Source: Nocardioides houyundeii
GTDB lineage: Bacteria; Actinomycetota; Actinomycetes; Propionibacteriales; Nocardioidaceae
NCBI RefSeq assembly: GCF_002865585.1
Contig: NZ_CP025581.1
Span: 2,232,001-2,296,000, forward strand
Direction of reading: 5' to 3'
DNA: 64,000 bases
How positions within the stretch are numbered: the first letter of the stretch is position 1; each line of letters opens with the position of its first letter. The position numbers were made by a program, and so were the translations under genes. Below are positions 45,049-53,243 of this stretch, in pieces. The notes beneath the pieces were generated by a model. The model saw nothing but the letters and a program-made list of their open reading frames with translations. It did no database searches and was not told where the DNA came from.

Positions 45049-45581
45049 CACAGCACCGAGTGAGTGATGGTGCCGCGGTAGACCCCCGCGGGCATGTTCG
45101 CGCTCACGGCAACATGGATGGTCGGGTTCCAGGTGGCGGTGTTGTTGCCCGTGATAGCCGTCGCCGTGACCACAGGGGACACCCCGGTCAGGTCCACCGG
45201 GTCGTTGGCCGTGTACGTGGCGGTCCCGGACCGGTCGATCGGTCCGACCGAGTAGCCGATGCTGCCCGCCCCGATCGACGGTCCGGCGGTCTGGGTGAAG
45301 GCCGTGGAGATGGCGGTGGCGGCCCAGCCCGAGCCTTCCGGCGCGCTCCGGGTGTCGATGACCTGCACCTGTCCTAGCTGGCCCGAGATGGTCACCGGTC
45401 CCACCAGGCTGGAGGCGGTGCCCAGGTTCTCCACCTCGCTCGGGGCACTGATGGAGAGCCCACCGCCCTCCAGGGTCACGCCCACGCTGCTTTCCGCGGT
45501 CTCGTCGGCAGCCGCCGGGTCGGCGACGCCGAGAGCTGTGACCAGGCAGGTCAGTGGGAGTAGCAGGTGGCGGCGTGGCAT
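45048..45581 (-). CDS. Secreted WxL-like surface protein 2
   Basis: 177 residues from ATG 45581. A signal peptide 'RRHLLLPLTCLVTALGVADPAAA' (cleavage near A-A-A-D) is followed by a beta-rich domain: 'VGVTLEGGGLSISAPSEVEN', 'GQLGQVQVIDTRSAPEGSGW', 'ATAISTAFTQTAG' and the terminal 'ANMPAGVYRGTITHSVL'. This matches the WxL-type cell-wall-associated domain (Gly-Trp…T strand; Y-x-G-T-I-T-x-S end), as does the paralogue at 46602. Such proteins bind peptidoglycan and work with DUF916 proteins. 10 bp after the DUF916 gene. Confidence 0.75.
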   Translation of the reverse strand: MPRRHLLLPLTCLVTALGVADPAAADETAESSVGVTLEGGGLSISAPSEVENLGTASSLVGPVTISGQLGQVQVIDTRSAPEGSGWAATAISTAFTQTAGPSIGAGSIGYSVGPIDRSGTATYTANDPVDLTGVSPVVTATAITGNNTATWNPTIHVAVSANMPAGVYRGTITHSVL

Positions 45582-45591
45582 GCCGTGCCTT

Positions 45592-46587
45592 TCATCGATG
45601 GGAGTGCAACCGGCGCGTGCGGACGAACCGCACGCCCAGCCCGAAGGCCGCAAGGACTACCAGGCCGCCGCCCAGCCACCACCACCCGGGGACACCGTCG
45701 TCGGAGAGCGGCACGGTCTCACCGGCCCCCGACACCGGGAAGGTGATGCTGGCCTGCTCGGTCTTGGTGAGCAGTCCGCTGGTCACCGAGAGCTCGGCCG
45801 CCCAGGGTCCGTTGGGCAGCTGCTCGTCGAGCTCGACCGCGATGGGCGCGGTCTGGCCCAGGCCCAGCGTGGTGCCCAGACGCACCGGGAACGGCCCGGC
45901 GGACAGGCCACCGGGGCCGTCGCTGAGCGTGAGCGTGCCGCGCAGGTCCAGGGCCCGGCCGCCGGTGTTGCGGACCACCGCGGTGACTGTGGGCAGCCCG
46001 GCGTCGGTGCGCTGCGCGGTCAGGGACTCCAGGTCGAAGTCCGCGGCGGGCTCGCCCCCCTCGCCCACCGAGAGGTAGACGCGGATCCCGACTCGGCTGA
46101 CCTGGGTGATGCCTTCGGCCTCTCCCGCGGCGGTCTGCGCCCAGAGCACGGCGTACTGCTCCCCCGGGGCCGCATCGGAGGGGACGGCGATCGTCACGTC
46201 GACCACCTCCTTCTGCGCCTCGGCGAGCGTGAGGCGAGGAGCGCTGACCGAGGTCCAGGTGGTGAGCTCGTTCGGGGTGTCGGCCTCGAGCCCGACGAAG
46301 GAGCCGTCCTTGATGACCGCTGCGCCGGGGTAGACGGCGATGTCCGTGGGCGCGCCGGTGTTGTTGGAGACCTCGATGCGCCGCTCGATGGTGGTGCCCG
46401 GACTCACGTGGTCGATGACGTAGACCAGCGCTCGTGGGTTGTCGCGGAGCTCGACGGGGGCGTCGACCAGGCGGATGCCGATCCCGCTCGGGTCGTTGGG
46501 GGCCGCGTTCGCGGGGATGCCGAAGGCACCGGCGGCCGGGAGCAGGGTCCCGGCCACCAGTGCCATCAGGGTGAGCAGTCGATGCAT
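45592..46587 (-). CDS. DUF916-type WxL-interacting membrane-anchored protein
   Basis: 331 residues from ATG 46587. A signal peptide (1-28, 'MALVAGTLLPAAGAFGIPAN') is followed by Ig-like beta domains: 'RALVYVIDHVSPGTTIERRI' and 'VSNNTGAPTDIAVYPGAAVI' (typical of DUF916), then 'TAVVRNTGGRALDLRGTLTL'. A C-terminal helix 'GWWWLGGGLVVLAAFGLGVR' and basic tail 'FVRTRRLHSHR' anchor it. DUF916 proteins bind WxL proteins at the cell surface; the two WxL-like genes on each side make this the core of a surface complex. Confidence 0.85.
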   Translation of the reverse strand: MHRLLTLMALVAGTLLPAAGAFGIPANAAPNDPSGIGIRLVDAPVELRDNPRALVYVIDHVSPGTTIERRIEVSNNTGAPTDIAVYPGAAVIKDGSFVGLEADTPNELTTWTSVSAPRLTLAEAQKEVVDVTIAVPSDAAPGEQYAVLWAQTAAGEAEGITQVSRVGIRVYLSVGEGGEPAADFDLESLTAQRTDAGLPTVTAVVRNTGGRALDLRGTLTLSDGPGGLSAGPFPVRLGTTLGLGQTAPIAVELDEQLPNGPWAAELSVTSGLLTKTEQASITFPVSGAGETVPLSDDGVPGWWWLGGGLVVLAAFGLGVRFVRTRRLHSHR

Positions 46588-46601
46588 GTGGTGTCGAGGT
46601 C

Positions 46602-47171
46602 TCAGGAGACCGAGGTGGTGACGGTGCCGGTGTAGGTGTCCGCCAGCGCGTGGGGCGGAAGCTCAACGGTCAGCGTCGGGGTGAACCTGGCGGTGTTATT
46701 GCCTACCACGTTCGTGCCGGTGACCACGGGGGCCCCGGTCATGATGCTGGGCCCCGGGGCAGCGACAGAGGTCGGTGCGAGGTCGACCCTGCCCGTCTTC
46801 TTTACGTCTTCTGGGTAGTAGAAGACGTTGGTGGAGTTCGTGTCTTCGGCGTCGTTGCCGTCGTCGAACGTCGAGGAGGCGGCCGTGACAACCCAAGTCC
46901 CCGTCGCGCCTCGCTCGTCGGAGATCAAGACCTCGCCGAGCGAGCCGGAGACCGACCCAACGCCCGACAGCCAGGTCCCAGGCTCACCATCCTCTTTGTC
47001 AGGAGCTGCCAGAGTCGCCGCAGGGTCCACGTCAACGGTGAGCGAGCCGCCTGCGAGGGCGAAAGTGACAGCGGTCGTCCCTTCGTCTTCGGCCATGGCC
47101 GGGCTTGCGGGCAGCGCCGCGAGCGTCAACCCTGCAATGGCGAGGGTCCCTGTGATGCGCAGAGTCTTCAT
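46602..47171 (-). CDS. Secreted WxL-like surface protein 1, riboswitch-controlled
   Basis: 189 residues from ATG 47171. Signal peptide 'MKTLRITGTLAIAGLTLAAL' (cleavage after A-M-A near residue 27), then 'TAVTFALAGGSLTVDVDPAA', 'GSLGEVLISDERGATGTWVV' and a C-terminal 'HALADTYTGTVTTSVS', the same beta-domain plan as the paralogue at 45048. It is the first gene of the operon, 90 bases downstream of GEMM-I copy 2, so c-di-GMP should control its expression and that of the whole surface complex. Confidence 0.78.
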   Translation of the reverse strand: MKTLRITGTLAIAGLTLAALPASPAMAEDEGTTAVTFALAGGSLTVDVDPAATLAAPDKEDGEPGTWLSGVGSVSGSLGEVLISDERGATGTWVVTAASSTFDDGNDAEDTNSTNVFYYPEDVKKTGRVDLAPTSVAAPGPSIMTGAPVVTGTNVVGNNTARFTPTLTVELPPHALADTYTGTVTTSVS

Positions 47172-47260
47172 GAGATGTGCTGACCAGCTTCCTGTGGTTG
47201 CGGTCCTCGCGTCCACAGCAGCTGCTTCGTGCAGGTGAGAACCACCCGCACGGGATCGAC

Positions 47261-47348
47261 GAGGACCAGTTCGGTAACCCGGCTGACCCTGGTGGGCCCC
47301 GTGGCTTTGCGTCCCCGACTCACATCGGGTTTGCCGTTTCGCTCTGAC
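47261..47348 (-). ncRNA. Cyclic-di-GMP-I (GEMM-I) riboswitch, copy 2
   Basis: Same conserved core as copy 1 (GGCAAACC, GUGA tetraloop stem, GGGACGCAAAGCC, GGGTTACCGA), differing from it at only two of 88 bases. It lies upstream of the WxL-like gene whose start is at 47171 and so leads the operon that contains a diguanylate cyclase. Whether it switches on or off with ligand cannot be decided by eye; an obvious U-tract terminator is not seen downstream. Confidence 0.92.
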
Positions 47349-47408
47349 ACCGGCCGCAGCCGGTGCTCAGGATCTGGATCGCGGTGACCGCTTCCCGTCT
47401 CGAGCGCT

Positions 47409-47422
47409 AGGGTGCCACACCC
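47409..47422 (-). promoter_or_regulatory. Conserved block upstream of riboswitch copy 2 (candidate promoter element)
   Basis: AGGGTGCCACACCC (plus strand), one base different from the block upstream of copy 1 and at the same distance from the riboswitch. The block itself is an inverted repeat (GGGTG/CACCC overlap) and may be a promoter or regulator site. Confidence 0.45.
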
Positions 47423-47559
47423 TGCCCCGGGCTGTCCGGCGTTTCGGCAATTCGCCCGCCCGCCAGGACTCGGCCCTGTGGCGGCCCCTCGCGGACAGCC
47501 GCCCGCTGCTGGCGCACCCCGACTCCAGAAGGCTCGGAGCCGGTCACCTAGGCTTCTTG

Positions 47560-47576
47560 TTGCACACTATTCGCAA
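47560..47576 (+). promoter_or_regulatory. Possible Nur-type (nickel) operator upstream of ABC importer
   Basis: TTGCAC, five bases, TCGCAA ends 18 bases before the ATG at 47595. The known actinobacterial Nur box is tTGCaa-N5-ttGCAA, which this matches at 10 of 12 positions. Position over the promoter/5' UTR would fit repression of the importer. Tentative. Confidence 0.4.
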
Positions 47577-47594
47577 TAAGGCGCTGGAGGACTC

Positions 47595-49211
47595 ATGCGA
47601 CGCAGCAGGCTCGCGCACCGGTTCACGGACACGGGCGGGGCGCTGCTGCTGGTGACCGCGCTCGCCGCGTGCGGCGGCACGAGCACCGACGCGGACGCAC
47701 ACTCCGCCCCCAGCGAGCTGCGGCTGGCGGTGGGCGGTGAGTCCGACGAGGGCTACGACCCGACGCTGGGCTGGGGCCGCTACGGCTCGCCCCTGTTCCA
47801 GTCCACGCTGCTGGTGCGAGAGCCCGACCTCGGGGTCGGCACGGACCTGGCCACCTCTTACCAGGTCAGCGACGACGGACTGACCTGGACCGTGGACCTC
47901 CGGACCGACGCGGTGTTCAGCGACGGCGAGCCGGTCACGCCCGCCGACGTGGCCTACACGTTCAACACCGCCGCCACCCGCGGCGGGCTCACCGACGTGA
48001 CCGCCCTCGAGCAGGCCGTCGCGATCGACGAGGACACCGTGGAGCTGCGCCTGTCCGAGCCTCGCAGCACCTTCGTGAACCGCCTGATCAGCCTGGGCAT
48101 CGTCCCTGAGCACGCGCACGGCGACGGCTACGCCCGCCGCCCTGTCGGCTCCGGGCCGTTCAAGCTGGTGGACTGGCAGCAGGGCCAGCAGCTGGTCGTG
48201 GAGCGCAACGAGGACTACTACGGCGAGAAGCCCGAGTTCGAGCGGATCGTGTTCGTCTTCACCGACGAGGACGCCAGCCTCGCCGCCGCCCGCGCCGGAG
48301 AGGTCGAGATGGCCGCCGTCCCCTCGGCCCTGGCCACCCAGGACATCGCCGGGATGAGGCTGCACGCCATCACCTCCCTGGACAACCGCGGCATCTCCTT
48401 CCCCACCGTCCCCGCGGCCGGTGGCACCAGCCCGGTCGGCGCTCCGATCGGCAACGACGTGACCGCCGACCGGGCGATCAGGCGCGCGGTGAACACCGCC
48501 GTGGACCGGCAGCGACTGGTCGACGGTGTGCTCGAGGGCTTCGGCTCCCCCGCCGCCGGCCCGGTGGACGCCGCTCCCTGGTTCGAGCCGGGCAGCCGGG
48601 TCGCCGACGCCGACACCGACGCCGCGGCCCAGCTCCTCGAGCGAGCCGGATGGAGCGACACCGATGACGACGGAGTCCGCGAGAAGGCCGGCATGGATGC
48701 CTCGTTCACCCTGCTCTACCCCGCCGACGACTCGCTGCGTCAGGGCTTGGCCCTGAGCGTTGTCGACATGGTCGCGCCTGCTGGCATCGAGATCCGCACC
48801 GAGGGGGTCGGCTGGGACGAGATCTACCAGCGCCAGCACACCGACGCGGTGCTCTTCGGGTGGGGAAGTCACGACCCGACCGAGATGTTCAACCTCTACC
48901 ACTCCTCCCTGGCCGGGACGGAGTCGTTCAACCCCGGCTACTACTCCGGCCCCACGGTCGATCGGCACCTGGACGCCGCGATGGCGGCCACCGACCCGGA
49001 CGAGGCCACCCGACAGTGGCGGGCCGCCCAGCTCGACGAGGACGACCGCGGCTTCAGCGCTCCCGGCGACGCCGCCTGGGCCTGGCTGGTCAACCTGGAG
49101 CACACCTACTTCGTCGACCAGTGCCTGGACCTCGGTCCGGCGTACGTCGAGCCGCACGGCCACGGATGGCCGGTCACGGCCGGCATCACGTCCTGGCGGT
49201 GGGACTGCTGA
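47595..49211 (+). CDS. ABC importer substrate-binding lipoprotein (SBP_bac_5; nickel/oligopeptide type)
   Basis: 538 residues; GGAGGACTC precedes the ATG. The signal 'GGALLLVTALAACGG' has a lipobox (L-A-A-C), so it is a lipoprotein. 'DDGLTWTVDLRTDAVFSDGE', 'PVTPADVAYTFNTA', 'RPVGSGPFKLVDWQQGQQLV' and 'ADRAIRRAVNTAVDRQRLVD' are the standard marks of the DppA/NikA/OppA family. First gene of a five-gene importer. Substrate could be nickel or nickel/cobalt chelates, peptides or other; the adjacent cobalamin genes and possible Nur box favour a metal, as inference only. Confidence 0.9.
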   Translation: MRRSRLAHRFTDTGGALLLVTALAACGGTSTDADAHSAPSELRLAVGGESDEGYDPTLGWGRYGSPLFQSTLLVREPDLGVGTDLATSYQVSDDGLTWTVDLRTDAVFSDGEPVTPADVAYTFNTAATRGGLTDVTALEQAVAIDEDTVELRLSEPRSTFVNRLISLGIVPEHAHGDGYARRPVGSGPFKLVDWQQGQQLVVERNEDYYGEKPEFERIVFVFTDEDASLAAARAGEVEMAAVPSALATQDIAGMRLHAITSLDNRGISFPTVPAAGGTSPVGAPIGNDVTADRAIRRAVNTAVDRQRLVDGVLEGFGSPAAGPVDAAPWFEPGSRVADADTDAAAQLLERAGWSDTDDDGVREKAGMDASFTLLYPADDSLRQGLALSVVDMVAPAGIEIRTEGVGWDEIYQRQHTDAVLFGWGSHDPTEMFNLYHSSLAGTESFNPGYYSGPTVDRHLDAAMAATDPDEATRQWRAAQLDEDDRGFSAPGDAAWAWLVNLEHTYFVDQCLDLGPAYVEPHGHGWPVTAGITSWRWDC

Positions 49212-50200
49212 CCAGGACCCGACGACACCTCCCCCGGCTGGCAGCCCGGGCGCTGCGGCTGGGCAGCCTGCTGGCCGCGGTCGCGGTCGGCTCCTTCCTG
49301 CTGGTCGCCAACTCCCCCGTCGACCCGGTCCAGGCGTACGTCGGTGCCGACACCGCGGCGATCGGGAGCGAGCAGCGCGCCCAGATTGCCGAGCGCTGGG
49401 GGCTCGACGACCCGCCGCTGGAACGGTTCACAGCCTGGGCCGGCAACATCCTCACCGGGGACCTCGGCACCTCGCAGGCCTTCGGGCAGCCGGTGACCAC
49501 CGTGATCGCCGACCGGTTCGCCGCCAGTCTCTCCCTGATGGCGCTGGCCTGGCTGTTCTCCGGGATCCTCGGTTTCGCCCTGGGGCTGGTCGCCGCGGCG
49601 ATGCGGGGCCGGCTCGTGGACCGGGTCCTGACGTGGTTCGCCTACACCCTGGCCTCGGCGCCCACCTTCTGGGTGGGGCTGCTGCTGCTCTACGTCTTCT
49701 CGGTCTCCTTGCAGTGGACACCGGTCTGCTGCGCGGCCCCCCTGGGGAGCCTGCCCGGTGAGGCCTCGCTCCTGGATCGGCTGCACCATCTGGCACTGCC
49801 CGCCCTGACCCTCAGCGTGGTCGCGATCTCTCCCGTGCTGCTGCACACCCGGCAGGCGGCCGTCGAGGTGCTGGACAGCGACCACGTGGCCTTCGCCCGC
49901 TCACAGGGCGAGCGGATGCCGGGGCTGGTGCTGCACCGGGTGGCGCGCAATGCGGCCGGTCCGGCCCTGATGCTCCAGTTCGCCTCCGTGGGCGAGCTCT
50001 TCGGCGGCTCGGTGCTGGCCGAGCAGGTCTTCACCTATCCGGGCCTGGGCGAGGCCACCACCACCGCGGCACTGCGTCAGGACGTGCCGCTGCTGCTGGG
50101 CATCGCGCTCTTCACGGCCCTGGTGGTGTTCGCCGGCAACGCGCTGGGCGACGTCGCGCATCGCCTCGCCGTACCGCATGTCCGCGAGGTCCCCGCATGA
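49199..50200 (+). CDS. ABC importer permease 1 (DppB/NikB-like)
   Basis: 333 residues from GTG 49199, overlapping the SBP stop by 13 bases. Six helices; 'GSFLLVANSPVDPVQAYVG' and 'IAERWGLDDPPLERFTAWAG' are the DppB-type N-terminal periplasmic region, and 'SVGELFGGSVLAEQVFTYPG' with 'LGEATTTAALRQDVPLLLGI' is the C-terminal permease signature. The stop overlaps the next start as ATGA. Confidence 0.92.
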   Translation: MGLLTRTRRHLPRLAARALRLGSLLAAVAVGSFLLVANSPVDPVQAYVGADTAAIGSEQRAQIAERWGLDDPPLERFTAWAGNILTGDLGTSQAFGQPVTTVIADRFAASLSLMALAWLFSGILGFALGLVAAAMRGRLVDRVLTWFAYTLASAPTFWVGLLLLYVFSVSLQWTPVCCAAPLGSLPGEASLLDRLHHLALPALTLSVVAISPVLLHTRQAAVEVLDSDHVAFARSQGERMPGLVLHRVARNAAGPALMLQFASVGELFGGSVLAEQVFTYPGLGEATTTAALRQDVPLLLGIALFTALVVFAGNALGDVAHRLAVPHVREVPA

Positions 50201-51060
50201 GCCTGGCCGACCCCGCCCTCCCCGTGCGCCGCAGGCCCTCGTGGCGGGACCGGCGTACCCGGACCCTGGCCACCCTGGCGCTCGCCGTGCTGCTGGCCGT
50301 GGCCCTGGTGGTGGCCGGAACCCTGGCCGCGGCGCCTGCGCAGGTCACCGACCTGGACCAGCGCAACCTCGCCCCCGGCGTGGACCATCCCTTCGGCACC
50401 GACCGCTACGGCCGTGACCTGCTCCTGCGCACCCTGGTGGGGCTGCGCCTGAGCCTCCTCGTCGGCGCCGTGGCGGCACTGATGTCGGGCGGCATCGCCC
50501 TGGCCCTGGCCTTGTTCGCTGCCGTCGGCGGCCGGTCGGCCACCGCCGTGGTCAACTGGCTGGTCGACCTGTTCCTCGCCCTGCCCCACCTGGTGCTGCT
50601 CATCCTGCTGGCCTTCTCCCTGGGCGGAGGCACCAGCGCGGTGGTCCTGGCCATCGGCCTGACGCACTGGCCCCGTCTGACCCGGGTGCTCGTCTCGGTC
50701 GGGCGCGAGACCACCTCGGCCGAGTACGTCGCGATCTCCCGCGCGCTGGGCCACGGCCCGGTGCACATTGCCCGGCGGCACCTCGCCCCGCACCTGGTCC
50801 CGCACCTGAGCGTGGGGGTGGTCTTGATGTTCCCGCACGCGATCCTGCACGAGGCGGCCCTCTCCTTCCTCGGTCTCGGCGTGGACCCCGGCCTGCCGGC
50901 CGTTGGCGTGCTGCTGGCCGAGTCCATGCGCTACCTCTCCGTCGGCCACTGGTGGCTTGCTGTCCTCCCCGGGCTCGGCCTCCTGCTGCTCGTGCGACTG
51001 GTCGACCGGATCGGCGAGAACCTCCGTCTCCTGCTCGACCCGAGGAGTGCCCAGCTGTGA
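50197..51060 (+). CDS. ABC importer permease 2 (DppC/NikC-like)
   Basis: 287 residues from ATG 50197. N-terminal helix at 27-47, then 'HPFGTDRYGRDLLLRTLVG' (the conserved FGTDxxGRD motif of DppC proteins), and the EAA-type loop 'EYVAISRALGHGPVHIARRH' that couples to the ATPase. Six helices in total. Joined by overlaps to both neighbours. Confidence 0.93.
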   Translation: MSLADPALPVRRRPSWRDRRTRTLATLALAVLLAVALVVAGTLAAAPAQVTDLDQRNLAPGVDHPFGTDRYGRDLLLRTLVGLRLSLLVGAVAALMSGGIALALALFAAVGGRSATAVVNWLVDLFLALPHLVLLILLAFSLGGGTSAVVLAIGLTHWPRLTRVLVSVGRETTSAEYVAISRALGHGPVHIARRHLAPHLVPHLSVGVVLMFPHAILHEAALSFLGLGVDPGLPAVGVLLAESMRYLSVGHWWLAVLPGLGLLLLVRLVDRIGENLRLLLDPRSAQL

Positions 51061-51884
51061 CCAGCTCACTGCCGCACCAGCTGCTCGAGGTGCACGACCT
51101 CTCGGTGCACTTCGAGCAGTACGACCGGGGACTGCGCCGACGCACGGTGCCGGCCGTGGAGCAGATGTCGCTGTCGGTGCGCGAGCGCGAGGTGGTCGCC
51201 CTGGTCGGGGCGAGCGGCGCCGGCAAGAGCATCCTGGGGCACGCGGTCCTGGGCCTGCTCCCGGCCAACGCCCGGGAGCGCGGGGAGATCAGGTGGCGCG
51301 GGGCCCCGGTCGGGGCCGCGCAACGCCGCCGGCTGGCCGGCACCCAGACCGCACTGCTTCCGCAGTCGGTGTCCCACCTCGACCCCACGGCCACGGTCGG
51401 GGCACAGGCCCGCCGCGCCGCCCGGCTGGCGGGCCACGGACGACGCACGGCTCGGGCCCGGGCTGCGGAGGCGTTGCGCGCACAGGGACTGGCGGAGTCG
51501 GTGCTGCGACTGCACCCGTACGAGCTGTCCGGCGGGATGGCGCGCCGGGTCCTGACCGCCCTGGCACTCATGGGGGACCCAGCACTGGTCATCGCCGACG
51601 AGCCCACCCCCGGACTGGCACCCGAGAGCGTGGTCGCGGTGCTCGACCGGCTCCGGCGCATCGCGGACGCGGGCAGCGGCGTGCTGCTGATCACCCACGA
51701 GCTCGGCCCGGCCCTGCACGTCGCCGACCGGGTGGTCGTGGCCCGCCGGGGCCGGACCCTGGAGGAGGCGCCCGTCGGCGCCTTCGCCGGCAGCGGTCAG
51801 GCGCTGGAGCACGCCTACAGCCGAGCCCTGTGGCGGGCGCTCCCCCAGAACGGGTTCCAGCTGCCGAGGGCTGACGAGTGCTGA
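51057..51884 (+). CDS. ABC importer ATPase 1 (DppD/NikD-like)
   Basis: 275 residues from GTG 51057 (overlap GTGA). Walker A 'LVGASGAGKSILGHAV' (about 52-67), Q loop 'TALLPQSVSHLDPTAT', signature 'YELSGGMARRVLTALALMGD' and Walker B 'PALVIADEPTPGLAP', with the His switch in 'LLITHELGPAL'. The D-D-F-like C-terminal Cys/Pro cap for oligopeptide ATPases is short. Confidence 0.93.
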   Translation: MTSSLPHQLLEVHDLSVHFEQYDRGLRRRTVPAVEQMSLSVREREVVALVGASGAGKSILGHAVLGLLPANARERGEIRWRGAPVGAAQRRRLAGTQTALLPQSVSHLDPTATVGAQARRAARLAGHGRRTARARAAEALRAQGLAESVLRLHPYELSGGMARRVLTALALMGDPALVIADEPTPGLAPESVVAVLDRLRRIADAGSGVLLITHELGPALHVADRVVVARRGRTLEEAPVGAFAGSGQALEHAYSRALWRALPQNGFQLPRADEC

Positions 51885-52525
51885 GCGGAGAGGGGCTGTG
51901 GGCGCGTCACGGACGCACCCATCCGTGGGTCCTGGAGGACGTGACCATCTCCGTCGCGCCGGGCGAGGTGGTCGGCCTCTGGGGCGCCTCCGGTCGCGGC
52001 AAGACCACTCTGGCCATGGTGCTCGCCGGGTTCCGTGCACCGAACCGGGGCCGGGTCGTCCTGGACGGCGTGCCGCTGCGTCCCACGCGTGGGCCACGAC
52101 CGGTGCAGCTGCTGCTCCAGCATCCCGAGCGCGCCATGAACCCGAGGTGGCGGGTGCGCGACATCCTCGCCGAGGCGTGCCCCGGCGCACCCGACGCCGT
52201 GCCCGAGGCAGACGGCCTCGTCGACCCGGCGTGGCTGGACCGCCGGCCGCACGAGATCAGCGGCGGGGAGCTGCAACGGGTCAACTTGGCGCGCGCCCTG
52301 GCGGCGGACCCCGCCTACCTGCTGGCCGACGAGGTCTCCAGCAGCCTCGATGCCATCACCCAGGCGCTGCTGTGGCGCCGCCTGGCCGACCGGGTGCACA
52401 CCCACGGAGTCGGGGTGCTGGCGATCTCGCACGACCAGAACCTGCTCGGCCGGGTCGCGGACCGGGTGGTGGTGCTCGAGGACGCTACCGCCGAGTCTGA
52501 CGGCCGGCCCCCGGATCGCACGTGA
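51878..52525 (+). CDS. ABC importer ATPase 2 (DppF/NikE-like)
   Basis: 215 residues from GTG 51878, overlapping ATPase 1 by seven bases. Walker A 'LWGASGRGKTTLAMVL', 'LLLQHPERAMNPRWRV' (Q loop with N-P as in DppF), 'HEISGGELQRVNLARALAAD' signature, Walker B 'PAYLLADEVSSSLDA' and 'AISHDQNLLGRV'. Shorter than most DppF proteins (about 260-330) because the C-terminal oligopeptide cap is missing, as in NikE-like ATPases. Confidence 0.92.
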   Translation: MLSGEGLWARHGRTHPWVLEDVTISVAPGEVVGLWGASGRGKTTLAMVLAGFRAPNRGRVVLDGVPLRPTRGPRPVQLLLQHPERAMNPRWRVRDILAEACPGAPDAVPEADGLVDPAWLDRRPHEISGGELQRVNLARALAADPAYLLADEVSSSLDAITQALLWRRLADRVHTHGVGVLAISHDQNLLGRVADRVVVLEDATAESDGRPPDRT

Positions 52526-52600
52526 GGCACGTCCCGCATGCCGCCGCCGCCGCTGGGTACCGATGGTGGGACAGCGAAGAACGTAGACGAGAGGAACACT

Positions 52601-53194
52601 GTGTCCGAGCTCCTTGACGAGACCGCGAAGTCGACCAAGCGCGTCGCCTTCCTGATGGCCCCTGAGGGGATCGAGCGGGTCGAGCTGACAGAGCCGTGGG
52701 ACGCCGTCCGCGACGCCGGCCACACGCCGGTGCTGATCTCCACCAAGAGCGGCGAGGTGCAGACCTTCGACCACCTGGACAAGGCCGAGACCCGTCCGGT
52801 GGACGAGGTGGTGGCCGACGCCGACATCTCGACGTACGACGCCCTGGTGCTGCCGGGCGGGGTCGCCAACCCCGACGCCCTCCGGATGGACGAGCAGGCC
52901 GTGGCCTTCGTGCGCGAGTTCGTGGCGTCCGGCAAGCCGGTCGCCGCGATCTGCCACGCCCCCTGGACCCTGATCGAGGCGGACGTGGTGCGCGGACGCA
53001 CCCTGACGTCCTGGCCCAGCCTGGCCACCGACATCCGCAACGCGGGCGGGGACTGGGTCGACGACAAGGCCGTGATCGACGGCAACCTGATCACCAGCCG
53101 CAACCCCGACGACATCCCGGCCTTCATCGGCGCCCTGATGGAGGCCCTGGAGCACGGCGTCGCGCAGCAGCAGACGACCGACTCCGCCAGCTGA
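52601..53194 (+). CDS. DJ-1/PfpI-family protein (type 1 glutamine amidotransferase-like)
   Basis: 197 residues from GTG 52601, GAGGAAC just upstream. 'KRVAFLMAPEGIERVELTEP' starts the flavodoxin-like fold, 'DALVLPGGVANPDALRMDEQ' carries the conserved Gly-rich loop, and 'VAAICHAPWTLIEADVVRGR' the nucleophile elbow with Cys and His (A-I-C-H). YhbO/PfpI-type members act as stress-related deglycases or peptidases. Alone between the ABC importer and cobT. Confidence 0.93.
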   Translation: MSELLDETAKSTKRVAFLMAPEGIERVELTEPWDAVRDAGHTPVLISTKSGEVQTFDHLDKAETRPVDEVVADADISTYDALVLPGGVANPDALRMDEQAVAFVREFVASGKPVAAICHAPWTLIEADVVRGRTLTSWPSLATDIRNAGGDWVDDKAVIDGNLITSRNPDDIPAFIGALMEALEHGVAQQQTTDSAS

Positions 53195-53204
53195 CCTGCA
53201 GCCC

Positions 53205-53243
53205 CAGGCACCGGTCCGGCCACCTAGGCTGGGCCGGTGCCTG
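53205..53243 (+). promoter_or_regulatory. Hairpin covering the cobT start codon
   Basis: CAGGCACCGG (53205-53214) pairs perfectly with CCGGTGCCTG (53234-53243), with further pairing (GGCC/GGCT region) inside the 19-base loop. The 3' arm contains the GTG start codon of cobT at 53237. It could be the terminator of the DJ-1 gene or could hide the cobT start from ribosomes. Confidence 0.6.

Noticed and set aside
53195..53236. Cobalamin riboswitch upstream of cobT
   Set aside because: Only 42 bp separate cobT from the preceding gene and no B12-box-like sequence is present.
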